Part shown: positions 23,691-32,113 of the stretch, piece after piece
How the letters are laid out: each line of letters opens with the position of its first letter
How positions within the stretch are numbered: the first letter of the stretch is position 1
Source of the DNA: Nannocystis sp. RBIL2
Lineage (GTDB): Bacteria; Myxococcota_A; Polyangia; Nannocystales; Nannocystaceae
Length of the DNA stretch: 64,000 bases
Direction of reading: 5' to 3'
NCBI RefSeq assembly: GCF_026626745.1
Contig: NZ_JAPNJW010000002.1
Span: 124,001 to 188,000, forward strand
Position numbers and translations under genes: made by a program
The notes under the pieces: model-generated
What the model was told of the DNA's origin: nothing
Databases searched by the model: none
The model's input: the letters and a program-made list of their open reading frames with translations, nothing else

Positions 23691-24907
23691 CACGGCACGC
23701 CGACCGAGCTGAGGGCGAAGCCGGTCATGTCGCTGTAGGTGTAGGCGCCGACGAGGCCGCCGATCGTCTCGAAGCTGCCGTCGGCCGGATCGAGGCGGTA
23801 GGCCTCCGAGCCCTGCGACACGCCCCAGACGTAGCCGTAGAAGTCGACGCTGATGCCGTGGATGTGCTGCGGCAGGGCGTAGGTGTGCTTGATCGCCAGG
23901 GTCGTGGTGTCGATGGCGACGATGCCGCCCGGGGTGGCCTTGTAGAGGGTGCCGTGGCCGTCCTCCATGCAGCCGCCGTACTCGCCGGCGAGGACGCGCT
24001 GCCAGGTCTCGGTCGCGGGGTCGAAGCGCGAGGCGTTGCCGGAGCACGTCCACACGTAGCCCTGCGAGTCGACCGTGATGCCATAGGCGCCGACCTCGAG
24101 GTCCCAGCTCTTGTGCTCGAGGGTGTCGTAGTCGACGAAGTGCAGCTTAGCCTGGCCGACCTGCGAGCCCCAGAAGTTGCCGTGCGCGTCGACGGCCCCG
24201 CCGTAGATGCCGTAGCTGTCGACGTAAGCGTCGTCGATGGTGACCTTGGCCTCGAGCGCGCCGGTGTCGCCGTCGAGGCGGAGGATGTCGATCACGCCCG
24301 GGGTGTTCATGCCCGCGGTCCACAGCTTCTGCTCGCGGAAGCTGCAGGTGTCCGGGTCGAACACGCCCTGCGTCCAGGCGACGGGGCGCTGGCTGACGTA
24401 GGTCATCGGCGTGTACCAGGCGATGCACTCCTCGACGCCCCACGGCAGAAAATCGGGGCCGTCGGCGGTCTGGATCCCGGGCGTCCCGTTGCTCTCGGCG
24501 CAGCGCTCGGGCAAGGCGTGGATCTTGGTGATGCCGCCGTTGCGGTTGGCGACCGCGACGTCGCCCGACAGGTTGACGGAGGTACGCGAGGGGTTGCCCG
24601 CGGCGTCGGGGCGCACGACGTAGCGGCCGCGCTCGGCGAGCGAGACCGTGTCGATCTTCGAGACCGTGCCCTGGGTGCTGTTGGCGATCCAGATGTACGA
24701 GAGGCCGAGGTCGCCGTTGTGCAGGCCGCAGTCGACGTCGCCGACGTCGAGCATGCCGAGGTCGAAGCGCATGGCCTCGGTCGGGATGACGGTGATGCCG
24801 ACCTCGCTGGACGCGGTGCTGCTGGTGCGACCGTCGCTGCCGACGTCCTGGACGTCGTCGGCGCCGCAGCCGAGGAGCAACCCGCACGCCGCGAGCTCGC
24901 GTCGCAT
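23690..24907 (-). CDS. Lipoprotein with Vgb/NHL-like beta-propeller
   Basis: The product has 405 residues. It has a very short lipoprotein signal, MRRELAACGLLLGCGAD, with Cys about residue 14. The mature part has repeated blades of the kind YGIYGGAVDAHGNFWGSQ, GAYGITVDSQGYVWTCSG and HIHGISVDFYGYVWGVSQ, matching the virginiamycin-B-lyase-like/SMP-30-like propeller repeat (G-I-x-V-D-x-x-G-Y-V-W). Many such proteins in myxobacteria are surface lipoproteins of unknown substrate. The last residue codons merge into a repeat array. A 38-nt gap separates its start from the upstream PAS-STAS gene, so they may be cotranscribed. Confidence 0.78.
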   Translation of the reverse strand: MRRELAACGLLLGCGADDVQDVGSDGRTSSTASSEVGITVIPTEAMRFDLGMLDVGDVDCGLHNGDLGLSYIWIANSTQGTVSKIDTVSLAERGRYVVRPDAAGNPSRTSVNLSGDVAVANRNGGITKIHALPERCAESNGTPGIQTADGPDFLPWGVEECIAWYTPMTYVSQRPVAWTQGVFDPDTCSFREQKLWTAGMNTPGVIDILRLDGDTGALEAKVTIDDAYVDSYGIYGGAVDAHGNFWGSQVGQAKLHFVDYDTLEHKSWDLEVGAYGITVDSQGYVWTCSGNASRFDPATETWQRVLAGEYGGCMEDGHGTLYKATPGGIVAIDTTTLAIKHTYALPQHIHGISVDFYGYVWGVSQGSEAYRLDPADGSFETIGGLVGAYTYSDMTGFALSSVGVP

Positions 24908-24945
24908 CCTCCCCAGGATAGCGGCGGGGGGCCCGCGCGGCGCGG

Positions 24946-26094
24946 TCAACGAGCCCGGGCCAGCTCGAGGCCGGCGGCGAGGGAGCGCGCGAACGGGGTG
25001 TCGTGGGCGTCGAAGCCGATGCCGGCGAGCGCGGCGGCGAGCGCGGGACCGATGCCGGTGAGGATCGCTCGGGCGCCGAGCAGACGGATCGCCCGCACCA
25101 GCCGCAAGAGCCGATCGGCGCTGTCGCGGTCGCCGGCGACGGTGCCGGTGAGGTCGAGCAAGACTGTGGCGACGCGACGCTCGCCGATGGCGTCCAGGAC
25201 GCGCGCCTCGAGCTCGGCGGCGCGCTCGCCGTCGAAGGCGCCGATCAGCGGGACTGCGAGGGTGTGCGCGTCGATGTCGAGGAGCGGCGCGGACAGGCCG
25301 ACGATCTCGCGCCGCTGGCGATCGACGAGGGTCAGCGTGCGGTCGAGCTCCTCGGCGAGGCGTTGATGCCGGGCCGCCTCGACCTCGGCGCCGTGGCGCA
25401 CTGTCTCGTCGGTGTGATGGACGAGGGCCATCATCTCGCCGGTGACTGCGTCGCGGATCGGTCGCAACTCGACGCCGTGGAGCCGCTGGCCGGTCGCGGT
25501 GGCGACGAGGTGCTCGCGGCGCAAGGTCTCGCCGGCGGCCGCGGCGGCGAGCATGGCCTCGGCCTCGCCACGGTCGACGAACCACGCCGGCCAGTCGTCG
25601 GCGAGGCGCCCGAAGGTAGCGATCGCGGCCGGGTTCTTCATGACGATCCGGCCGCCGAACTCGACCAGGCCGACGATCACCGCGGTCACGGACAGGGCCT
25701 GAATCCCGCGCAGCTGGGCCGGGTCGGGGCCCTCGTCGCGCGGGAACACGTGCTGCAGGACGCCGATCCGCCCGTCGCCGAGCGCGACCGGGGCGAAGTG
25801 CAGCTTCACCTGCACGGGCACGCCGCGGGGGTAGACCGTCCACTCGTCCCACAGCGTGCGGCCCTCGCGGACCGTCTCGACGGCGGCGAAGAGGCGAGTG
25901 CGCATCGCGTCGAGGCCGACGTTGAAGTCGCGGGCGAACAGCTCCTCGCGGCTGTCGGCCCGCCACATCACCAGCGCGGGGGCGTTGGCCCAGCGGATCC
26001 GCATGCGGTCCGGATCGAGGACCCAGACCGGGACCGGCGAGTGCTGGAGGCCCCGGAGCTGCTCGTCGAGGTACGCCGCGTCGAACTCCGCCAT
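24946..26094 (-). CDS. RsbR-like PAS-STAS regulator
   Basis: The product has 382 residues (ATG 26094; a GTG two codons upstream is possible). The N-terminal 110 residues resemble a PAS domain (SPVPVWVLDPDRMRIRWANAPALVMW), and a second PAS-like region follows (VGLVEFGGRIVMKNPAA). After a helical linker, the C-terminal STAS domain reads LSAPLLDIDAHTLAVPLIG, then VLLDLTGTVAGDRDSADRLL and LLGARAILTGIGP, very close to RsbR paralogs of the stressosome; the Thr in DLTG corresponds to the phosphorylated Thr. Such proteins bind sensory ligands and control anti-sigma or cyclase partners through an RsbT-type kinase. No RsbS or RsbT gene is in view. Confidence 0.85.
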   Translation of the reverse strand: MAEFDAAYLDEQLRGLQHSPVPVWVLDPDRMRIRWANAPALVMWRADSREELFARDFNVGLDAMRTRLFAAVETVREGRTLWDEWTVYPRGVPVQVKLHFAPVALGDGRIGVLQHVFPRDEGPDPAQLRGIQALSVTAVIVGLVEFGGRIVMKNPAAIATFGRLADDWPAWFVDRGEAEAMLAAAAAGETLRREHLVATATGQRLHGVELRPIRDAVTGEMMALVHHTDETVRHGAEVEAARHQRLAEELDRTLTLVDRQRREIVGLSAPLLDIDAHTLAVPLIGAFDGERAAELEARVLDAIGERRVATVLLDLTGTVAGDRDSADRLLRLVRAIRLLGARAILTGIGPALAAALAGIGFDAHDTPFARSLAAGLELARAR

Positions 26095-26173
26095 CGACAC
26101 CCGCCACCAGCGTCGCTCATTCGCTGGAGCCGCGCCAGGTCGGGGAGACGATGTTCAGAGCCGGGTGTCCGCT

Positions 26174-26230
26174 GCGACCTGTCGGATGAGGCAGGTGATG
26201 AAGGACATGTCGCAGAGGACATGCCCCTAA
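26174..26230. repeat. GGACATGTCC-family array downstream of the nqr operon
   Basis: Elements GACCTGTCGG, GGCAGGTG, GGACATGTCGC and GGACATGCCCC follow the nqrM stop and precede the PAS-STAS gene. The position fits a terminator of the long leftward operon. Confidence 0.65.
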
Positions 26231-26263
26231 GACCGGCCAGGACGGCGCGCGAACGGGCGGGGC

Positions 26264-26437
26264 TCAGGCCGCCTGCTTGGTCGAGCAGTCGCGGCGCTGG
26301 GCGTCGGTGCAGCCGCAGTTGGCGTTGGCGATGCCGCCGCACGAGCCCTTGAGGTACTTGCCGGCGAAGATGGCGCCGACGGCCATGCCGAGCATGACGG
26401 CCCCGAGGACGGCGATGGTGAGCAGGATCGTGGGCAT
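26264..26437 (-). CDS. nqrM: NqrM, Na+-NQR maturation protein
   Basis: This is a 57-residue protein. One membrane helix (ILLTIAVLGAVMLGMAVGAIF) is followed by KGSCGG and cysteines at 33, 41, 43 and 51. This is the pattern of NqrM (DUF539), which is needed to deliver iron to the Cys4 Fe site between NqrD and NqrE. The ATG lies 1 nt after the apbE stop. Its place at the end of a complete nqr-apbE set matches many proteobacterial operons. It is short but strongly supported by context and cysteine pattern. Confidence 0.88.
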   Translation of the reverse strand: MPTILLTIAVLGAVMLGMAVGAIFAGKYLKGSCGGIANANCGCTDAQRRDCSTKQAA

Positions 26438-26438
26438 G

Positions 26439-27563
26439 TCAGGGATTGAGGTTGGCGGACGGGGACCCCGCGCGCAAGGCCGCGAAGGCCGCCGTGGCGC
26501 GCGGCGCGAAGCCGGCGCCGTCGCGCACGAGGAACAGGGCCGGCAGCTCCTCGCGCTCGGCGAGGGCGAAGCCGTCTTCGGGGCCGAGGACGTTGAGCGC
26601 GGTGGCGTAGGCGTCGGCGAGCGCGGCAGTACGGTGGATGACCGTGACCGAGGCCAGCTTGTGATCGATCGGACGGCCGCTGCGGGGGTCGATGGTGTGC
26701 GAGATCCGTCGACCGGCTTCCTCGCGGTAGTTGCGGTAGTCGCCCGAGGTGGCGAGCGCGGCGTCGCGCAAGGGGACGACCTCCTGCACCACGCGCTCCT
26801 CGACTGCACCGTCGGGGCGCTCGATGCCGAGGCGCCACGGGCCCTCGGGGCCGTCGCCGCGGGCCCGGAATTCGCCGCCGACGTCGACGAGGTGGCGGGC
26901 AAAGCCGAGCTCGACGAGGCGATCGGAGATGACGTCGGCCGCGTAGCCCGGGGCGATCGCGGACAGGGTGATCGTGAGGCCGGGCTTGTCTTTGCCCAGG
27001 GTGCCGGCGCTGCGGTCGGCGTGCAGCGACTGCCAGCCGACCTGCGCGCGCAGGGCCGCGAGCTGCTCGTCGGTCGGCGGGCTCGCGGCCTTGTCGCGGC
27101 CGAAGCCCCAGGCGTCGACGAGCGGGGAGACAGTGACGTCGAACGCGCCGCCGCTGCGCTCGCTGACCTCGTTCGCCTGCGCGACGACCTCGACGAGCGC
27201 GGCCGGGGCGGGGAAGGCGGAGGTGTCGGTCCGGCGGTTGAACTCGCTGATCGCCGAGTCGTCGCGCCAGGTCGACATCTGCTGATCGATCTGCGCCAGC
27301 TCGGCCTCGATCATCGGCAGGATCGGGGCCACGTCGCGGCCCTCGTGGACGACGGTGACGCGCCAGGTGGTGCCCATCGTCGGGCCCGAGAGCACGTGCA
27401 CCGGGCCGCTCGCGGGCGCGGCGGCGGGCGCACCCGCGGGTGGGGGAGTGACCTGTCCCGAAGGCCAGAGGCGCCAGGCGCTCAGGGCCACGAAGGTCAA
27501 AAGACAGAGCGGGAGCAGGACAGAGGCCCTGCTCCCGTACTTTTGTTTCAGCGGATCCGTCAC
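26439..27563 (-). CDS. apbE: ApbE, FAD:protein FMN transferase
   Basis: The product has 374 residues. An N-terminal membrane anchor (VLLPLCLLTFVALSAW) and a Pro/Ala linker precede the catalytic domain. Family motifs are SGPTMGTTWRVTVV, the QMSTWRDDSAISEFNR segment, SGGAFDVTVSPLVDAWGFG, LSAIAPGYAADVI, LVDVGGEFRARG, HTIDPRSGRP and ALADAYATALNVLG. ApbE covalently attaches FMN to the Thr of the SGAT motif in NqrB and NqrC, both encoded upstream in the same operon. The usual SGIAKGYAVD has SAIAPGYAAD here, a modest variation. It acts on the periplasmic side. Confidence 0.95.
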   Translation of the reverse strand: MTDPLKQKYGSRASVLLPLCLLTFVALSAWRLWPSGQVTPPPAGAPAAAPASGPVHVLSGPTMGTTWRVTVVHEGRDVAPILPMIEAELAQIDQQMSTWRDDSAISEFNRRTDTSAFPAPAALVEVVAQANEVSERSGGAFDVTVSPLVDAWGFGRDKAASPPTDEQLAALRAQVGWQSLHADRSAGTLGKDKPGLTITLSAIAPGYAADVISDRLVELGFARHLVDVGGEFRARGDGPEGPWRLGIERPDGAVEERVVQEVVPLRDAALATSGDYRNYREEAGRRISHTIDPRSGRPIDHKLASVTVIHRTAALADAYATALNVLGPEDGFALAEREELPALFLVRDGAGFAPRATAAFAALRAGSPSANLNP

Positions 27564-27600
27564 GAGGGGTGGCCCTGCGTGGGTGCGGCGCGAGCGAGGC

Positions 27601-28830
27601 TCAGCCGCCGAAGTCGTCCATCATGATGTTCTCGGGCTCGACGCCGAGGTCGGTGAGCATCTTGATGACGGCGGCGTTCATCATCGGCGGGCCGCAGATG
27701 TAGTACTCGCAGTCTTCCGGGGCCGGGTGCATCTTGAGGTAGTTCTCGAGCAGCACCTGGTGGATGAAGCCCTTGTAGCCGGTCCAGTTGTCCTCCGGCT
27801 TGGGCTCGGACAGCGCGAGGTGCCACTTGAAGTTGGGGAACTCGCGCTGGATGCCGTCGAAGTCCTCGACGTAGAAGGCCTCGCGGAGGCTGCGGGCGCC
27901 GTACCAGAACGAGACCTTGCGGTCGGTCCGCAGGCGCTTGAACTGGTCGAAGATGTGCGAGCGCATCGGCGCCATGCCGGCGCCGCCGCCGATGAAGACC
28001 ATCTCGTTCTTGGTCTCGCGGGCGAAGAACTCGCCGTAGGGGCCGGAGATGACGACGGGGTCGCCCGGCTTCCGGCTGAAGATGAACGAGCTCATGATGC
28101 CCGGAGGGGCGTCGGGGACCTTCGGCGGCGGGGTAGCGATCCGGATGTTCAGCATGATGATGCCGTACTCCTCCGGATAGTTCGCCATCGAGTAGGCGCG
28201 CTCGACGTTCTCGGTGCAGTTCGAGACGTAGCGCCACAAGTTGTACTTGTCCCACTCGTCCCGGTACTTCTCCTCGATGATCATGTCCTTGTAGTTCGCG
28301 ACGTGCGGCGGGCACTCGATCTGGATGTAGCCGCCGGCGCGGAACGGGACGACCTCACCGGGCGGGAGCTCGATGACGAACTCCTTGATGAAGGTGGCGA
28401 CGCCGTTGTTCGAGCGGACCTTGCAGGTCCACTTCTTGATCTCGAAGATCTCGTGCGGCAGCTCGATCTGCATGTCGCCCTTGACCTTGACCTGACACGA
28501 CAGCCGGCAGCCCTCGCGAGCCTCGCCTTTGCTGATGTGACCGGCCTCGGTCGGGACCATGGAGCCGCCGCCGCTGTGGACCTTCACCTTGCACACGCCG
28601 CAGCTGCCTTTGCCGCCGCAGGCCGAGGGGATGAAGATCTTCTGGTTGGCGAGGGTGTTGAGCAGCGTGCTGCCGGCGGGGACCCGCATCGCCAGGGTGG
28701 GGTCGCCGTTGATGCCGATCGTGACGGCCTCGGTGTTGACCAGCTTCGCCTTGGCGGCGAGCAGGATGAACACCAGGGCCAGGATCACGAACGTGAACAT
28801 GGCCACGCCGAGGATGATGATGGTGGTCAT
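27601..28830 (-). CDS. nqrF: NqrF, NADH-oxidising subunit of Na+-NQR
   Basis: The product has 409 residues. One N-terminal membrane helix is followed by a 2Fe-2S ferredoxin domain with Cys71, Cys77, Cys80 and Cys112 (SACGGKGSCGVC). The FAD domain carries RAYSMANYP, and the NAD-binding domain carries FIGGGAGMAPMRSHIFDQ and CGPPMMN. NADH gives electrons to FAD, then the 2Fe-2S centre. The length is the family's usual. It ends DDFGG, as NqrF usually does. Confidence 0.97.
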   Translation of the reverse strand: MTTIIILGVAMFTFVILALVFILLAAKAKLVNTEAVTIGINGDPTLAMRVPAGSTLLNTLANQKIFIPSACGGKGSCGVCKVKVHSGGGSMVPTEAGHISKGEAREGCRLSCQVKVKGDMQIELPHEIFEIKKWTCKVRSNNGVATFIKEFVIELPPGEVVPFRAGGYIQIECPPHVANYKDMIIEEKYRDEWDKYNLWRYVSNCTENVERAYSMANYPEEYGIIMLNIRIATPPPKVPDAPPGIMSSFIFSRKPGDPVVISGPYGEFFARETKNEMVFIGGGAGMAPMRSHIFDQFKRLRTDRKVSFWYGARSLREAFYVEDFDGIQREFPNFKWHLALSEPKPEDNWTGYKGFIHQVLLENYLKMHPAPEDCEYYICGPPMMNAAVIKMLTDLGVEPENIMMDDFGG

Positions 28831-28851
28831 AAGGTGGTGCTCCTCCGCGGG

Positions 28852-29469
28852 TCAGAGCTGGATGCCCGAGAAGGCGAGGAAGCCGATCGCCATCAGGCCG
28901 GTGAGGATGAACGCGATGCCGAGGCCGCGCAGACCCTCGGGGACGTTGCTGTAGCGCATCTTCTCGCGCAGGGCGGCGAGCGCGACGATCGCCATCGCCC
29001 AGCCGATGCCCGAGCCGAGGCCGAACACGGCGGCCTCGCCGAGGCTGTACTCGCGCTGCTCCATGAACAGCGAGGCGCCCATGATGGCGCAGTTGACCGC
29101 GATGAGCGGCAGGAACACGCCCAGCGCGTTGTAGAGGGCCGGGGCGTAGCGGTCGACCGCCATCTCGACGACCTGGACGACGGCCGCGATGCTGCCGATC
29201 TGGACCAGGAAGCTGAGGAAGGTGAGGTCGACGGTGGCGAAGCTCGGGTGGATCCAGGCCAACGCGCCCTCCTTGAGGAGGGACACGATGATCAGCTGGT
29301 TGAGCGGCACGCACACCGCGAGCACGAAGACGACGGCGACGCCGAGGCCGAGGGCCGTCTCGACCTTCTTCGACACGGCGAGGAACGAACACATGCCCAG
29401 GAAGAACGCCAGGGCCATGTTCTCGACGAAGATCGACTTCGTCAGGAGGCTCAAGTAGTGCTCGAGCAT
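28852..29469 (-). CDS. nqrE: NqrE, membrane subunit of Na+-NQR
   Basis: This is a 205-residue protein with six membrane helices. The first part, SIFVENMALAFFLGMCSFLAVSKKVETALGLG, is the family signature and includes the Cys (GMCSF) that helps bind the iron shared with NqrD. A second Cys lies in AVNCAIMGASLFM. It pairs with NqrD as an inverted pseudo-dimer. The start is 4 nt from the nqrD stop. Confidence 0.96.
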   Translation of the reverse strand: MLEHYLSLLTKSIFVENMALAFFLGMCSFLAVSKKVETALGLGVAVVFVLAVCVPLNQLIIVSLLKEGALAWIHPSFATVDLTFLSFLVQIGSIAAVVQVVEMAVDRYAPALYNALGVFLPLIAVNCAIMGASLFMEQREYSLGEAAVFGLGSGIGWAMAIVALAALREKMRYSNVPEGLRGLGIAFILTGLMAIGFLAFSGIQL

Positions 29470-29473
29470 GGGT

Positions 29474-30097
29474 TCACTCCTTCTCCTGCTGCGAGGGCTT
29501 CACGGTGCGGATGATCCAGATCATGCAGCCGATCAGGAAGAACGCCGACGGTGACATGACCATCAGGCCGTTGGTGATGTACCAGCCGCCGTCGTTGACG
29601 GTCTGGAAGATCTCGACGCCGAACAGCTTGCCGGAGCCGAACAGCTCGCGGATGAAGCCGATCAGCAGCAGGACCATGCTGTAGCCGAGGCCGTTGCCGA
29701 TGCCGTCGAGGAAGCTGATGCCCGGCTTGTTGGCCATCGCGTAGGCCTCGGCGCGGCCCATGACGATGCAGTTGGTGATGATGAGGCCGACGAACACGCT
29801 GAGCTGCTTGCTCACGTCGTAGACGAAGGCCTTCAAGATCTGGTCGGTGATGATGACGAGCGAGGCGATGATCGTCAGCTGGACGATGATGCGGATGCTC
29901 GACGGGATGTAGTTGCGGATCAGGCTGATCGCCAGGTTGCTGAACGCGGTGACGACGGTCAGCGCGAGCGACATGACGAAGGCCGTCTCGAGCTTGGTCG
30001 TGACCGCCAGCGCCGAGCAGATGCCGAGCACCTGCAGGGCGATCGGGTTGTTGTTGAACAGCGGGTCGAAGAGGACGCCCTTGGTCTGCTTGTCCAT
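29474..30097 (-). CDS. nqrD: NqrD, membrane subunit of Na+-NQR
   Basis: The product has 207 residues and six predicted helices. Signatures are NNPIALQVLGICSALAVTTKLETAFVM and FVGLIITNCIVMGRAEAYAM, each with the Cys expected to ligate the iron shared with NqrE. An acidic or Asn-rich cytoplasmic start (MDKQTKGVLFDPLFNN) is typical. Its start is 3 nt after the nqrC stop. Confidence 0.96.
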   Translation of the reverse strand: MDKQTKGVLFDPLFNNNPIALQVLGICSALAVTTKLETAFVMSLALTVVTAFSNLAISLIRNYIPSSIRIIVQLTIIASLVIITDQILKAFVYDVSKQLSVFVGLIITNCIVMGRAEAYAMANKPGISFLDGIGNGLGYSMVLLLIGFIRELFGSGKLFGVEIFQTVNDGGWYITNGLMVMSPSAFFLIGCMIWIIRTVKPSQQEKE

Positions 30098-30100
30098 GAC

Positions 30101-30886
30101 TTACTTGCCCCCCGCCGCCTTGGAATGTTGGATGTAGGGACCGAAGCCTTCGGGGCCGAACCAGAACCTGACCAGGTTGGTGACGCCGTTGCTGGTGATC
30201 GTGGCGCCCGACAGGCCGTCGACGCGGTACTTGTCGGTCTCGGCTGGACCGGCCTTGCCCTTGACGACCGCGATCTGCGGCTCGCCCTTGTCGCCGTAGA
30301 TCTTGCGACCAGGCCAGAGGTCCTTCCACTTGGGGTTGTCGACCTCGCCGCCGAGGCCGGGGGTCTCGCCGTGCTGGTAGAAGGTGATGCCCTGGACGGT
30401 GTTGGCGTCCTTGGCGTCGAGGGCGATGTAGCCGTACAGCGTCGACCACAGGCCGTAGCCCTCGATCGGGAAGATCAGGGTCTCGACGGCGCCGCCCTTG
30501 ACGACCTTGTAGACCAGCGCGTTGTTGGGCAGGCGCAGGACCTTGGCGGCGTTCGCCGGGGCCTCGCGGCTCTGCGCCGGGTCCTTCTGGGCCTTGCGCT
30601 GGTCGAAGCTGATCGGGTCGATGCCCTGCGCCGCGACGCCGCCCTTGAGGTCGACGACCTCGGGCTTGATGTTGTCGGCGAAGCGCTTCTTGACCTCGTC
30701 GGGCGACAGCTTCTCGCCCGCCTTCATCAGGCCGGCGACCACGAGGACCTGCTTCTGCTGGTCGAGCTTCTTGTTCTCGGCCTGGCGGTCGGCCAGCGCG
30801 ACCGCGGCGCTGGCGATGCCGACCCCGCAGACGACGCAGACCAATGCGGCGAAGCCGATGGTGTAGCCGGTACTATGCTGCGCCAT
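30101..30886 (-). CDS. nqrC: NqrC, covalent-FMN subunit of Na+-NQR
   Basis: The product has 261 residues. One N-terminal helix (TIGFAALVCVVCGVGIASAAVAL) is followed by a periplasmic FMN-binding domain. The flavinylation motif is DGLSGATITSNG, with Thr229 as the acceptor. Other family phrases are YGLWSTLYGYIALD and GETPGLGGEV. Its start overlaps the nqrB end by 14 nt, indicating translational coupling. Confidence 0.96.
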   Translation of the reverse strand: MAQHSTGYTIGFAALVCVVCGVGIASAAVALADRQAENKKLDQQKQVLVVAGLMKAGEKLSPDEVKKRFADNIKPEVVDLKGGVAAQGIDPISFDQRKAQKDPAQSREAPANAAKVLRLPNNALVYKVVKGGAVETLIFPIEGYGLWSTLYGYIALDAKDANTVQGITFYQHGETPGLGGEVDNPKWKDLWPGRKIYGDKGEPQIAVVKGKAGPAETDKYRVDGLSGATITSNGVTNLVRFWFGPEGFGPYIQHSKAAGGK

Positions 30887-32108
30887 GACGAGCGAGCCTC
30901 CTCTTGATGTTGGCCTGGACGAAGAAGTGGTCGATGAGCGGGGCGAACATGTTCATGAACAGGATCGCCAGCATCATGCCCTCGGGGTAGGCGGGGTTCA
31001 CGACCCGGACCAGGACGACGAGGGCGCCGATGCCGAAGCCGTAGATCAGCTTGCCGGTGTCGGTGAAGGCCGACGAGACCGGGTCGGTGGCCATGAACAC
31101 GGTGCCGAAGGCCCAGCCGCCGAGCACGATGTGCCACTCGAACGGCAAGTTGAACAGCTGGTTGGTCTGGCTGCCGATGGCGTTGAACAGGCTCGACAGC
31201 GCGAGCGTGCCGAGCACGACGCCGAGCATGGTCCGCCATGAGCCGACCTTGGTGATGATCAGGACCGCGGCGCCGATCAGGCAGGCGAGCGTCGAGGTCT
31301 CACCCATCGAGCCGGGGATGGTGCCCACGAAGCAGTCCCACCAGGTCGCGGTCCAGTCGCCGGTGTGGTTCATGACCACGCTCGGGTCGCTTGCCGCACG
31401 GCCCAGCGCCGTTGCGCCGGAGACGCCCTGGGGCAGCGTAGCGAGGTTGGCGGCCACCCACGGCTGGTCGCCCGAGATCTGGGCCGGGTAGGCGAAGAAC
31501 AGGAACGCGCGGGCGGTCAGCGCCGGGTTCAGCACGTTCATGCCGGTGCCGCCGAAGACCTCCTTGCCGATGACGACGCCGAAGGCGATGCCGAGCGCGA
31601 CCTGCCACAGCGGGATGGTCGGCGGCAAGGTCAGCGGGAACAGCAAGCCGGTGACGAGGAAGCCCTCGTTGATCTCGTGCTTGCGGACGACCGAGAAGAT
31701 CGCCTCGCAGTTGCCGCCGATCGCCATCGTGATGGCGTAGACCGGGAGGAAGTAGATGGCGCCGTGCAGGAAGCAGGCGAGGAGGTTGGCCGGGTCGAAG
31801 CCGAGGCCGAACATCTGGAAGAGCGCGGTCTGCCAGTTGTCGAGCGGCGCGGCGCCCTTGGCGATCATCAGGTGCGCCTGCAGGCCGGTGTTGTACATCG
31901 CGAACAACACGCACGGGATCAGCGCGATGACGACGGTGGTCATCATGCGCTTGAGATCGAGGGCGTCGCGGACGTGGGAGTCGCGCTTGGCGACGTCCGG
32001 TGGCGTGTAGAGGAAGGTGTCCGCCGCCTCGTAGAGCGGGTACAGCTTCTCGTGCTTGCCGCCCTTCTCGAAGGAGTGGGCGAGCTTGTCGAGCATCTTT
32101 CGCAACAT
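30873..32108 (-). CDS. nqrB: NqrB, membrane subunit with covalent FMN and riboflavin
   Basis: The product has 411 residues and about ten helices. After a soluble head (KLYPLYEAADTFLYTPPDV) come IGGNCEAIFSVVRKHEINEGFLVTG and the flavinylation motif GVSGATALG, where the Thr carries FMN. The end, FFVQANIKRRLARHGAA, is usual for NqrB. NqrB is held to contain the main Na+ pathway and quinone-reducing region. The start lies 5 nt from the nqrA stop. Confidence 0.96.
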   Translation of the reverse strand: MLRKMLDKLAHSFEKGGKHEKLYPLYEAADTFLYTPPDVAKRDSHVRDALDLKRMMTTVVIALIPCVLFAMYNTGLQAHLMIAKGAAPLDNWQTALFQMFGLGFDPANLLACFLHGAIYFLPVYAITMAIGGNCEAIFSVVRKHEINEGFLVTGLLFPLTLPPTIPLWQVALGIAFGVVIGKEVFGGTGMNVLNPALTARAFLFFAYPAQISGDQPWVAANLATLPQGVSGATALGRAASDPSVVMNHTGDWTATWWDCFVGTIPGSMGETSTLACLIGAAVLIITKVGSWRTMLGVVLGTLALSSLFNAIGSQTNQLFNLPFEWHIVLGGWAFGTVFMATDPVSSAFTDTGKLIYGFGIGALVVLVRVVNPAYPEGMMLAILFMNMFAPLIDHFFVQANIKRRLARHGAA

Positions 32109-32113
32109 CTGCG

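Noticed and set aside
23690..26107. 805-codon minus-strand open frame
   Set aside because: The upstream half is a shifted-frame shadow of the PAS-STAS gene. The true gene starts at ATG 24907 with a lipoprotein signal.
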